A stretch of 64,000 bases of DNA from Xenoacremonium recifei (Eukaryota; Ascomycota; Sordariomycetes; Hypocreales; Nectriaceae). The stretch spans positions 981,340 through 1,045,339 of the forward strand of contig WOFQ01000006.1 in assembly GCA_012184525.1 (NCBI GenBank), given 5' to 3'. The position numbers and the translations under genes are program-made. This document shows positions 22,897 to 33,315 of the stretch, in pieces; the first letter of the stretch is position 1; each line of letters opens with the position of its first letter. The notes beneath the pieces are model-generated. The model had not been told where the DNA came from. It saw only the letters and a program-made list of their open reading frames with translations, and did not search any database.

Positions 22897-25428
22897 ATGC
22901 TACGCAATAAGGCCTTAGCTGTGCTGCAGAAGACATATGATGACAGCTATTTAAGCTGCTCAACCGCCGTCTACTATGAGGGTCAGGTATGGAGGATCCC
23001 AAAATATTCACGTGTAACCGTTTGAACTGATGAGGAGGGCAAATCTTAGGGTAACGAGATCGAGGCGATGCGGCATTGGAGGAGTGCTCTAAGCCAGATA
23101 TACGACTATAGGGCCAACCGTGCTCCTCCAGCATACGTTCCCCGAAGCGATACCGAGAAAGCCTTGCAGGACGCTTTACAAGAGTTGGAGTTGCAATGCA
23201 AGGAACGCATTGATCTTCTCGAAGCGTTACGAATGTCACGCCAGGAGGACCCAAAATCTCCCCCTCCTCCTCAATCCACAGGGAAGTTGTCCAAGCGCCC
23301 TGATCTGGGAGAAAATGAAAGTCGAAACAGAGGGTCAATAGGACAAGGCACAATCCCGGCTGTGACATACTCCGAGCTGTCTCGCCCAACACTTCCTCAT
23401 CGTCCCTCTCTTCCCAAACGAACATCAACCGAAAGTGCCATCGTTGGTGGGCCTTCGTCCTACCTCAGCCCAGACGCAACGACGTCTTCGTCAACACGAT
23501 CAGCTTCCCCCAGTGGTCCACGCCTTCCACCCAGGCCAGAGAAGACTCTTCGCACACCTAGTCCCGAAAAGCACACTATGAGGACCACCTTACGCTCCAA
23601 CAGACCGGGTGAGAAGCCTCCGAGAATGGCCCGCAAGACATCAAAGCCTACAGCTGAAGGTTCAAGCAAAGCCGCCACTCTTGCCTGGAGTGCTCTCGGT
23701 TCCAAAGACAGACTTTTCAGGAGCAGCCATTCAGAAGCTGGTCCTTCGGCGTCAGCTTCCAGTCCTCGCTCATCCATGGAACATTCTCGCAAGTCCGGCT
23801 CGACGCCTCTTCAATGGGACAGTCATTCCAGACGGCTGGTTCCACCTCGTGAGCCTGAAATCAACACAGAATCACCTAATGGGATGCGACATTCTGACGA
23901 ATATTTCTATACAAAACCGTCCATCCTCTCAGTTACTGCCGCATCAAGTGCTTTGAATTCGCTATCGTCTCAGGATTCATTGCTGGTTGATCAAGGATTG
24001 AGGAGTGAACGACAAACAAACGCCCGGGGTAATGCATCAAAATCTTCCCATAAGCTCCCGAAATACGAGATATCTGACGGCGTTGGAACATCAGATGAAT
24101 TTGGTGATTTATCAGAGCGTCGCAGAGTCTCAGATGGAGGTGCCACTGGGGCTCGAAGATCAAGAGGATCCTCACGGACACCGAGGGCTAATCATGAAAA
24201 GTCGGATAACACTCGTCGCAGAGACAGACCTCGACCACGTCAGACTTCTGTTTCAAGTACTTCAGGTGAAGACGTCAAGCGCCTATCTACAAAATTAAAT
24301 CAGGAAACGCCAATCGAGGATGCGGTCCTAGCCAGCTCAGCGGAGAACTCAACCGAAGAATCACCCACCAAGAGTCCAGATGAGGTAACCGCATGGAAGA
24401 AGAAAAAGGTGCGGATTCTCAAGACTTTGCCGCCCGGTGTCGATGAAGCGGCTGCGAAGCAGATTTTGAACGACATCGTTGTCCAAGGAGACGAGGTTCA
24501 TTGGAATGATGTAGCAGGGTTAGAAATCGCCAAAGCTGCTCTCCGAGAAGCTGTCGTGTACCCTTTTCTCCGACCAGACCTTTTTATGGGATTACGGGAA
24601 CCAGCAAGAGGGATGTTACTTTTTGGACCGCCAGGAACGGGCAAAACGATGCTGGCGAGAGCAGTGGCTACGGAGTCGCGATCTACCTTCTTCTCCATCT
24701 CCGCTAGTAGCCTGACAAGCAAATACCTTGGCGAGTCAGAGAAGCTTGTAAGGGCATTATTCGGGCTTGCGCGCATGCTGGCTCCCAGCATCATTTTCGT
24801 AGACGAGATCGATTCTCTGCTTTCTCAGCGGTCTGGCTCTGGAGAACATGAGGCTACCAGAAGGATCAAGACTGAGTTCCTTATACAATGGAGCGATCTA
24901 CAGCGGGCGGCAGCCGGAAGAGAGGTCAATGATAAAGACAAGGAACGCGGGGACGCAAATCGAGTCCTTGTGCTAGCAGCGACCAATTTGCCTTGGGCCA
25001 TTGACGAGGCAGCCCGTCGGCGCTTTGTAAGGCGTCAGTATATCCCGCTTCCGGAGCCAAGTACACGAGAAACTCAATTACGGAACCTCGTTGGCCAGCA
25101 AAAACATGATCTCTCAGAAGAGGACATTTCCAGTCTCGTGGAGCTGACTGATGGTAAGTGGCATCCCTGGTTTCTCATCGGCCAAATCTAATAACATTTT
25201 GGTACAGGCTTCTCTGGATCTGATATAACAGCTCTAGCGAAAGATGCTGCTATGGGGCCGCTTCGATCCCTGGGGGAAGCACTACTACATATGACGATGG
25301 ATGAGATACGGCCGATCAAGCTCGCCGACTTCGAGGCGAGCCTCGGGACTATTCGTCCGAGTGTTAGCAAAGCTGGGCTGAAAGAATATGAGGAGTGGGC
25401 CAAAGAATTCGGCGAAAGAGGTGGCTAA
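22897..25428 (+). CDS. Meiotic-clade AAA ATPase with N-terminal MIT-like domain (spastin/Sap1-like)
   Basis: This is an AAA ATPase of the group that includes spastin, katanin, fidgetin, Vps4 and yeast Sap1. Exons are 22897-22986, 23050-25153 and 25208-25428, giving 804 residues. The first 60 residues (NKALAVLQKTYDDSYLSCST to the conserved EAMRHWRSALSQIYDY) look like a helical MIT domain, the ESCRT-III binding module. Residues 80-480 are disordered, Ser/Arg/Pro-rich. The AAA module begins near VHWNDVAGLEIAKAALREAV. Walker A GPPGTGKT lies at 556-563 and Walker B IIFVDEID at 611-618, followed by the pore and arginine-finger region EAARRRFVRRQYIPLP. A C-terminal helix (EYEEWAKEFGERGG) matches the Vps4/spastin C-terminal helix. 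The start is the first ATG that keeps the MIT frame. It is either a microtubule severing enzyme or an ESCRT/unfoldase; the sequence alone does not decide. Confidence 0.9.
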
Positions 25429-25783
25429 ATTAGCAATAAAGCGTTTTTGATATGAACAGAAGTATGTGTCTCGGCAGCGCTTGCTAGAGTCATTAGAGTA
25501 AGGGCGTTGACAGATGTAGAGTTCTTTGCCACCTGAAATCCGCCGTTCTTCGTTGACTGCAACTACCGGTATATAATATGTTTCGTTTCAGATGGTACAT
25601 TTCGAGATTCCTTGTTCGTACAAACGCCTTCCCGTGCCAATTCATGGCGCAGTATTATACAAGACATGGCTATCAGCCATAATACACCGTTTCATGCCAG
25701 CTCTCAGCCCGTATCTCGGAGATTTTGACTTATCATGCAACCAGCTCCGAGGCGTAGGCGCATAAGTAACAAGTCAAGATCTA
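25429..25783. other. Convergent 3' region, AAA ATPase and uS17m
   Basis: These 355 bp lie between two stop codons facing each other. They hold the 3' UTRs. I see no gene and no strong hairpin. Confidence 0.5.
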
Positions 25784-26358
25784 TTAGTCGACGTCGTGCG
25801 GTGCAGTTTGTGGCCTCGAGTGTCCATGAAGATCTTCCCAGACCTTCCGCTTTGCCTCTTGCTTCTGACGCTCTAGTTGCTTAGCCTCTCTCCTATTCTC
25901 CTCTTCGGCTGATTTCCTCGCGGATCGACGTTCATCCTTGGCAGCTTTCTTTGCCTCTCGCTCCGATATTCTCTCCTCCAAGGACGGGACGGGTGGTCGC
26001 TCCTCGATTGGAGTGCCGTAGGGTGCAATTATATGCTTCACGACATGTCGCTTGTGTTGTGACGTGGGCCACCCGGGAACAATTGCCACGACGTCGCCGG
26101 TTCGCAAAGAGTTATTGGGGTCGTGCACGAGATATTGTTTTGGATCGGCAAACCACTGTGGAAGAGACTCAGCATCCAGAAACATACGAGGGTAAGACTC
26201 ATGAGAAGAGTTGAAGAACATACCTTATTGACAATCTTATTCCATTTCTGTCCCCCAACACGGACTTTGACGGTTTTTTGCATGAGGCCTGCTGAAACGA
26301 CGACGCCATGCAGTTCGTGTGTTACGCGCCGTGCGGCCTTGGCGACTTGGGATGCCAT
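25784..26358 (-). CDS. MRPS17: Mitochondrial small-subunit ribosomal protein uS17m
   Basis: This is a component of the mitochondrial 37S ribosomal subunit that binds 15S rRNA through an OB fold. Exons on the minus strand are 26358-26224 and 26155-25784, giving 168 residues. The N-terminal uS17 core reads HELHGVVVSAGLMQKTVKV and continues through the splice junction NKIVNK/WFADPKQYLVHD to NNSLRTGDVVAIVPGWPTS, the S17 signature region. A long charged C-terminal extension (residues about 110-168, Glu/Arg/Lys-rich coiled coil) is typical of fungal mitochondrial S17. The gene is divergent from EMG1 with 647 bp between starts, so two ribosome-related genes share an upstream region. Confidence 0.95.
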
Positions 26359-27005
26359 CTTCCTAAGTACTCTTCATGAGCCTTGTAAGAAAGATATGTG
26401 GTGCTGGCAATCAGGGTTACAGGAGCTGTTGAATTGTAAGCTCCTGTTTCTCGGTAAACGCTGGTGATCCTGTCGAGGAGGTCGAGGAGGATTCCCAGCC
26501 TAATAATTTTCTTTGGCCAATGATTGCGCAGTGTTCTCAAGGCTCCCTTTACATAATCAAGTTTGCTCCGACTGCCGAGAATCACGCGAGCACAGGCGCC
26601 ACATAGAGGATCTAACCAAATGTGCCTTAGGTGGCATCTAGACAGTACATAGCAAATATGCTGTAAGTACCTGACTATTCTAGGTGATCTTTGGGGCAGC
26701 CGAAGTACCTTAGGTAAAGTCTTAAGTACTTCCTAAATTATCTTTGCGACAGGTACGGAGTACTGTTCAGGGTCTTTCTAACCTGCAGCTTCAAGAACTG
26801 ACTCTCTCCGGTCGCCCCGCTTTCTGTTCTTTTATTCTTCATTCTCGCCAGATTCTGTTGCGGTTCATTGTATCCTTTCCAAAGACCACCTCCTCAATCA
26901 TCAGGCTATCCTTCCAATCCAGCTGTCAGTGGCCAGCGCTTGGATCACTGGAAATCAAAGATCAACTATCACTCCTCCGTGCAGAACAATTATCGATACA
27001 CCAAC
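26359..27005. promoter_or_regulatory. Shared upstream region of uS17m and EMG1
   Basis: The two divergent genes, one for mitochondrial and one for cytosolic ribosome production, are 647 bp apart. The middle contains several TACCTTAGGTA- and AAGTACTT-like inverted motifs (about 26700-26765), a pattern recurrent in this window's intergenic DNA. Confidence 0.4.
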
Positions 27006-27921
27006 ATGTCGTCTCCTCCTGAGCGTCGATCGGGGGTTAAGCGACCTCGTAAGGCCTCTACTGCAAAAAAAACATGAAATCAATATCTTCAAGGCAGAAG
27101 CTAACCATCGTGCCCTATTTAGGTACTCAGTCCCTTCCTCCTCCCGCGCTGCCCCAGCTCGTGGCCGAACAAAACACACCTATCCCTCAAACAGATAAAG
27201 ACTCTCAACGCCTCATTGTAGTGCTGTCCAATGCCAGCTTGGAGACATACAAGGCTGTACACGGTGGTACCAGTCGCAATGGGATGCATCGTGAGGACAA
27301 ATACTCGCTTCTGAACAGTGACGAGCACATAGGGGTGATGCGAAAAATGAACCGCGACATTAGTGATGCTCGCCCCGACATCACCCATCAGGTTCCAGCT
27401 TTAGGTCTACTGGTTGGCATTCAACATGCTAACTTTTGTCTTAGTGTCTCTTGACCCTTCTGGACTCACCCATAAACAAGGCCGGAAAGCTCCAGATCTA
27501 TATTCATACCGCCAAGGGTGTCCTGATTGAGGTCTCGCCCTCAGTCCGTATCCCCCGGACCTTCAAGCGGTTTGCTGGTCTCATGGTCCAACTGCTGCAC
27601 AGACTATCCATTCGATCCACCAACTCCAACGAAAAGCTGCTGCGTGTGATTCAGAATCCTATCACTGACCACCTCCCGCCAAACTGTCGCAAGGTGACAC
27701 TCAGCTTCGATGCCCCGTTGGTGCGGGTTAGAGAGTTTGTTGAAACGCTGGAGCCTAAGGAGAGCATATGCGTCTTTGTTGGTGCCATGGCCAAGGGCGA
27801 GGACAACTTCGCCGACTCTTTGGTGGATCAGAAGATCTCGATCAGCAACTATTCGCTCTCGGCGAGCGTGGCCTGCAGCAAGTTCTGTCACGCGGCCGAG
27901 GACGTCTGGGACATCCTTTAG
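27006..27921 (+). CDS. EMG1: 18S rRNA pseudouridine N1-methyltransferase, ribosome biogenesis
   Basis: This is the SPOUT-class enzyme (Nep1/Emg1) that methylates a pseudouridine of 18S rRNA and is essential for 40S assembly in the nucleolus. Exons are 27006-27048, 27123-27391 and 27445-27921, giving 262 residues. The first splice leaves one base of a codon, which explains why the N-terminus is not in one open frame. Family signatures are RLIVVLSNASLETYK, LLNSDEHIGVMRK and the C-terminal knot with CVFVGAMAKGEDNF followed by ISISNYSLSASVACSKFCHA, the S-adenosylmethionine-binding trefoil. The N-terminal 40 residues are basic and proline-rich. The length matches the family. Confidence 0.97.
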
Positions 27922-30499
27922 TCGATCTGACAAGGCAATCGCCCTACTCTTTCAAAACCAGGGGTGTAGAGTTGAAGGCGCCAACGCCCACTCTTCCAGC
28001 GGCGATACAACATCGCCGCGTTGGAGAGAGGGTAAGGCATGGACTTGGAATGCCTGGGTTTGCGCTATCATTCGTTTTTACAACCAAAACATTGGGCGTT
28101 CAACAGCGGGGTCCAAGACGGGTTCGTCGTCTTGATGAGCCACTTCAACCTGGCCCGATTTTCCTTTACTCTCTTCCGACTTTGCTCTTGTGTTGCGTTG
28201 ATACATGGTCCCGTTTTCACTCTTCAGTCTGATTTACTTTGCTTCGTCTCCCATCCCACGGTTCGATCCAACTAACTTAGAGACAAACGCTCGAGATTTT
28301 CCAGCTTCGTCGAGCCTAGGAGGAGATGTGGCAGAAGGCCGAAACGAGGCGAGACACGACAAGGCGCATTATACGAGGCGAGCGCAAAGGTTTGGCAGGG
28401 AGTCAGCGAGGGACAAAGCAGAAGTGTAAACGGTGGTGGAGGTTGAGGAACAGCAAACAGAAATGAACTATGCCTTCATCACATGATTGGACATCAGCGC
28501 GACGCTATGCGTTGGCAGTCATGCGCTAAGCAACCTCAGGTCGAGATATTTTGGAGACAATGGAAGTATCCGTTCAGCTGGATATGATAAATTTTTATGG
28601 GTTCGCCTCGATACTCAAAAGGCAGCGCACAAATGGTGCAGTCGAAGTGAGGCACTATTGCATAACTGGAACGTCCGGAACCATTGAATCCCATCTCGCC
28701 TTACTGCCCAAGGCAAAGGACTCGATGCCGTGGCTCCAGGAGTATGACCGCGGACAAACAAGGCAGGTATTGATGGATGAGGGCGGCCATAAGCTTTTGA
28801 GGCCGGCGCACTAGCCACGGATGAATTACTGCTTCAACCCCCAAGCATGAAGGATCCTTCGCTAAATCGCCGCGACATCGGACCCAATGACACATTTTGG
28901 GATGTTGATGGCGGAGGCAGTACGGAGTGCCTCAGACAGCACTGCAGTGTCTACCTGACCTGTGGGCAAATGACTTACATTCAAGGCGAAGTGCTGGCGG
29001 GGGTGTCTGAGCAAATGATTAGTCCCAACGTGGCAGGCAAGCTAGGTGTCACTAGTGAACGGGGCCTGCTGCAGAGGAGTTAGGGCATCACATTCAGATA
29101 TGCTATTCCGCCTCGAGAAAGGTGCATTTGAGGAGGTAGTGGCGGCAAGGCGTCAAGGTAGAGGATTGGATGTGAGGTTCTGAAATGGGACCTATGACAG
29201 TCAGTCTTGGGAATGAGGGAATTCAACCTGACCTCCCTCTCTGCCGACGGACACCCAACCTCATCACATTCACCAGGACTCGGGTGAGAGACTTCAGGCC
29301 CACTGAAAAGGCCCCCCCAGACGGTCTCTCCCTAGCCTACCCGCGAAGCCAGCTGATCTCAGCCATGTCATGTCTGCACCTTGCCACTGCCACCCAACGC
29401 TGCCTCACTCTTGACAGTGGGTTCTTGGGACACGATACGTATTTGGTATCTTCCATTGCATGTGGGCCTGTTGCTCCCGTCTTCTTGGGGCTGCGTGACT
29501 GTTGGTGGATTGTCTTAAGGCTGCTGAGAGAATGAATGAATGCCTGGCGCAAAGGAGTTCCCACTGGCCCGCCCCCCATTCTCAATGGTGGCTGTCCGGT
29601 GACCTGAATCACGCTCAACGAACGCGCATGTACGCTTTGCCAGGTATTGTGATGTGATGTGATGACGGACGGTCCCGACTCGAGCATCCTCCGACCTATG
29701 TTTAACCATTTCGGGGGAGTCGACTCTCATTCCCTCCCACCTCAGCATTTGTCGTACCCCGTGTCATCGCCAAGTGCGAAACATCCCACATAAGAAAAGC
29801 GGGCCTCGCTTTCGTGACTGCCCGTCCAGCTCTTCCGCTGGGCAGCCTTCAGGGTCCGGGTCCCTCTTCTCTCTCCTCAGGTAAGGAAGGCACTTGAGCT
29901 TTCCCCCCAACTTCGGCAGCAAGAGCAACCCCTCGTTGTTTTTCCTGTTGAGCCTTGATACACTCGGTCCTTTCTTGGCCAGCTCTCTTCTCCTTCTTCT
30001 CTATTGCTCCAATTCAAGTTATAACCGCCTTACTTCATTACGTTCCTTCTCCCAGCACTCCCCCCCGGACCCCCTCCCTCCTCATTTTCCACCCCGCGCT
30101 CCTCCTCTCGCTCAACCCTCCTCCACCCTCCACGCCTCATCTTCCAAGCCTCCCGTCTTCCCGCCTTGCCATTCCTCGCTTGTCTTGCATTTTCCATTGA
30201 TTGCCTTGCTTTGCCTCTTGTTTACTGTTGCCTTGATTTACATTGGTTGTGTTTGCATCACTCTTTGCTCCCTAGCCCTGCACTCTCGCGAGTGCATTCA
30301 CTGCAGTTCCCCTCAAACTAACAAGGCAGCACCGCGCGAGGCTGATTCCTCCGAGACGCCAGCACGGTTCATCATCGTGAGGCTGCCTGTGAGTCAAAAA
30401 TCCCTGGCACTCTCGGACGGCACATTCGGTTCAAGGCCCTCGGCGTGTGGCCGCCCTTCGAATCGATATAAGAAGCCGCACTCGACCTCGGACAGGATC
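27922..30499. other. Long gene-poor region and pyrimidine-rich leader
   Basis: This 2.6-kb stretch has no gene I can support. The final 600 bp (29894-30499) form an open frame in phase with the next gene, but it contains no ATG. It is strongly C/T-rich with runs such as those around 30060-30130, which suggests an unusually long untranslated leader instead of coding sequence. Confidence 0.5.
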
Positions 30500-32413
30500 A
30501 TGGTACTTCCCTTCGTCGATGTATCTCACCTGCCATCTTCGACATCCTTCTACTCCACCGTCCTCCAACCGCTAGGTCTTCGCTACCTCTCTGCCGATCG
30601 TGAACCACCAGCGTGCATTGGCACAGTCACTTTTGGTATCAAGGCCAGCTCAAACGACCGTGACTCAATCCCCGTCCTGCAGATCCGCGAGGCGGCCCAT
30701 CCCCTGGAGCCGCTCAGGTTGTCGTCCTTGGTCTTCACCGCTCCATCTCACGCCGCTGTTACCGAGTTTCATGCTGCCGGCTTGGATGCCAATCCTTGGT
30801 TGCGTATCCAGAATAACGCCGATGGTTCTTCTTCCTACTCCGGACCCAATACGTGGCCACGTCCTGGTGTTGACGGCGGCGTGAGTCGTGCTCTCATTCG
30901 CGACCTCGACGGGAACACCATGGAGGCCATTTACCCTGGCCCGTCCCCGAAATCCTACCCGCCTCTCCATAACGGCGTCCCTGTTCGAAAAACTCAATCG
31001 ACACGGGACGAAGCTGCTCGCATCCTGGACTGGAATTACGACGTTGCCTCCAAGGCCATTCGCTCCGGCTCCAACCACTCTTCTGCCTCTTCACATCATT
31101 CTCAGGCATTAGTACACGCTTCGTCCCAGTCGCAACGTACCCGTCTCGTGCCACATCACGCACCTTCTTACGCACCTCCTGCCGCCTCAATCGTCAGTGC
31201 CTCCATGTCCCAGCACGCGCACAGTCGTCACTCTGATGAGTCCGACCGCTTGGTCGAAGATTCCATCTCGCCACGCCAGAGTCCCAGCAAGAGTGGTCTC
31301 AATACGACCAATGTTGTCGGTGCCATTCTTGGAGTGGCTGCCGGTGCCGTGGCTGGTGCCGCCCTCACTTACAGCATGGTCAATAAAGAAAGGGAACGAA
31401 GACCTCAACAAAATTTCGAACCTCCGCACCTAGCACGTCGTGCTACTTATCCGGAAAAGCTTCCGTCGTCCCACTCAACGCGCGATCGCCGACAGGCATA
31501 CGACGACTACCCCCCAAAAGCGCTGCCGTATTCCGACGATTATGAGTACGGGCCTCCTCTCATCTCGTACCCCGAGCAGTACCCGCTGCAGTCATATCCG
31601 TTCCAGGAGGAATATGTTCCCCGGAAGACACCATATGGCGATGACTTGGCCCCTCGCAGGATGCCCTTTCGGGGCGAATATCCGCCGGAGCGTCGACGTT
31701 TCGAAGACGAAAATGAGAGTGATGACGAGGCTGCGGCTCTTTATAAGTCCGAGCGTAGTCGTCGTGGGAGCAGCGCCACCAAAAGTGCCTCCAAGACCAG
31801 AAGGAGTTCTACGAAAAGTGCAGACCAGAGTCGCTTTCGAGAGGCGGTGGAAGAAGAGGAGGAGGCTTACGAAAGGAAAGAGAGAAGCGAGAGGCGCAGC
31901 CGCCTTTCGTCAAGACACAGCAGCCGCGCTCCTACAACTAGAAGTCGCAGCGAGGCCAATGCTAGCCGTGCCCTCATGATCACGGATTCGGACAACCGCA
32001 GTCACGCTGGATCCCGACACCATGTGTCTCCTGCGTCCATGCAGCTACAGTCACACTCTCATCGTTCTCGTCACGACCCTGAGCGTGACTCATACTTCTC
32101 AGCGAAGTCGCAACGATCTTCCGCTACTGTGAAATACCCACCCGCTCCGGAGGTTGAGGAAGTTGTGACAAGAAGCCGAGCCGGCAGCCGAGTTGCGACA
32201 ACCAAGATCTCGGTGTCAGGCCATCCGATGACGATCAGGGAGCACAGCAAAGCGCCTAGCCGCGTTTCGGCACGGAACATCGAGTTGCCTGTCAGTGGTG
32301 TAGGAAGCAGCAACGCAAATTGGGACGATGATATCGAGAGCGTTGCTCCAAGTGACAGCATTAGTTGTGTTGGGAGCAAGATGAGCCGTCGGAGTCGCAG
32401 GACTCGGGCGTGA
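30500..32413 (+). CDS. Glyoxalase/VOC-fold protein with a transmembrane helix and disordered Ser/Arg-rich tail
   Basis: This single-exon gene codes for 637 residues. Residues 1-150 resemble the vicinal oxygen chelate (glyoxalase/bleomycin-resistance/dioxygenase) fold. They begin with VDVSHLPSSTSFYSTVLQPL and end with RALIRDLDGNTMEAIYPG, which has the usual D-x-D-G-N-x-x-E ending where the Glu can bind metal. The middle is low-complexity. Residues about 268-292 (NVVGAILGVAAGAVAGAALT) form a small-residue-rich membrane helix. After it comes a Tyr/Pro-rich stretch and then about 230 residues rich in Ser, Arg and Glu, ending in RRSRRTRA. I recognise the VOC-like N-terminus, but no substrate can be assigned. 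The ATG at 30500 is the first in a frame open since about 29894. Confidence 0.85.
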   Translation: MVLPFVDVSHLPSSTSFYSTVLQPLGLRYLSADREPPACIGTVTFGIKASSNDRDSIPVLQIREAAHPLEPLRLSSLVFTAPSHAAVTEFHAAGLDANPWLRIQNNADGSSSYSGPNTWPRPGVDGGVSRALIRDLDGNTMEAIYPGPSPKSYPPLHNGVPVRKTQSTRDEAARILDWNYDVASKAIRSGSNHSSASSHHSQALVHASSQSQRTRLVPHHAPSYAPPAASIVSASMSQHAHSRHSDESDRLVEDSISPRQSPSKSGLNTTNVVGAILGVAAGAVAGAALTYSMVNKERERRPQQNFEPPHLARRATYPEKLPSSHSTRDRRQAYDDYPPKALPYSDDYEYGPPLISYPEQYPLQSYPFQEEYVPRKTPYGDDLAPRRMPFRGEYPPERRRFEDENESDDEAAALYKSERSRRGSSATKSASKTRRSSTKSADQSRFREAVEEEEEAYERKERSERRSRLSSRHSSRAPTTRSRSEANASRALMITDSDNRSHAGSRHHVSPASMQLQSHSHRSRHDPERDSYFSAKSQRSSATVKYPPAPEVEEVVTRSRAGSRVATTKISVSGHPMTIREHSKAPSRVSARNIELPVSGVGSSNANWDDDIESVAPSDSISCVGSKMSRRSRRTRA

Positions 32414-33315
32414 TTGGGCAGAGAGACGAACGTGATTTCATAAGTTCGAAGAAGGTACATGCCGACTAGATGAACAATGGATCGGGTCAACGGAACAGAA
32501 GGTGTCTGGGTTTCTGACAGAATTACTAGCTATCTCCTTGCAGTCGGATGATTGAACCATTCTAGGTGGACAGTTGATTTTACGGTAACGATGTATGTTG
32601 TTCGGGCGTTCTGTTTGATGTCAAGAGATTTTATGTTCTATTTGGTCTTTTATGAACAAATTCTTTTTTCTGGAGTTGATACGAGTCAGGTTCTTGCCAC
32701 TGGTCTCTGGAGGAACAGCTTTCTTGACGGTAAGATGACAGAGCTATCTGGTTGTTTAAGAAAGGATGCACAGGATAGATAGTGAATGACGGCCTACCAT
32801 ATGGAGTGTGCCCCGGTATGATACTATACATACGACGAATCACTTAATTCATATCCGTTTTGCCGCGTTGTTTCTAGATCCTCGTGCCTCTATGTTTATG
32901 ACTCCTGAATTGTATGATCACAACCAGGTAGGTGTAAGTATACGCGTTGAGGCTAAGAGAAGGGTGATGAGCCGCTAGCTTAGTGATAAACGACTCCGAT
33001 AGTCGGCCCCCCTTTTTTTTTCCCTGTCGAATTACCCCTCCCCCTCCAAATCGCAACGTCTCTGACTGAACATTTCTAGTTCAAGGCAAATAAATACCGT
33101 CCATCTCCAACCCATCACTACCGCCAGAACACTGAACACTGGCCCAACTGCCCCCCTTCGCCCGGCTTTGATGCAATAAGCAATCTCACACTCGTAATCC
33201 TCACACAATTGCAATTTACGTCAACTGCAAGTAAGCCGTTCGCTCTGACTCATATTACACAGCGACTGACATTCAATGCATCAAGCCCTGAGAATTCGTC
33301 TCAGAGTCCAACACC
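32414..33315. other. Intergenic region VOC-protein to cystathionine gamma-synthase
   Basis: These 0.9 kb hold the 3' UTR of the VOC protein and the promoter of the next gene. A poly-T/C run lies near 33007-33022. There is no supportable gene. Confidence 0.5.
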
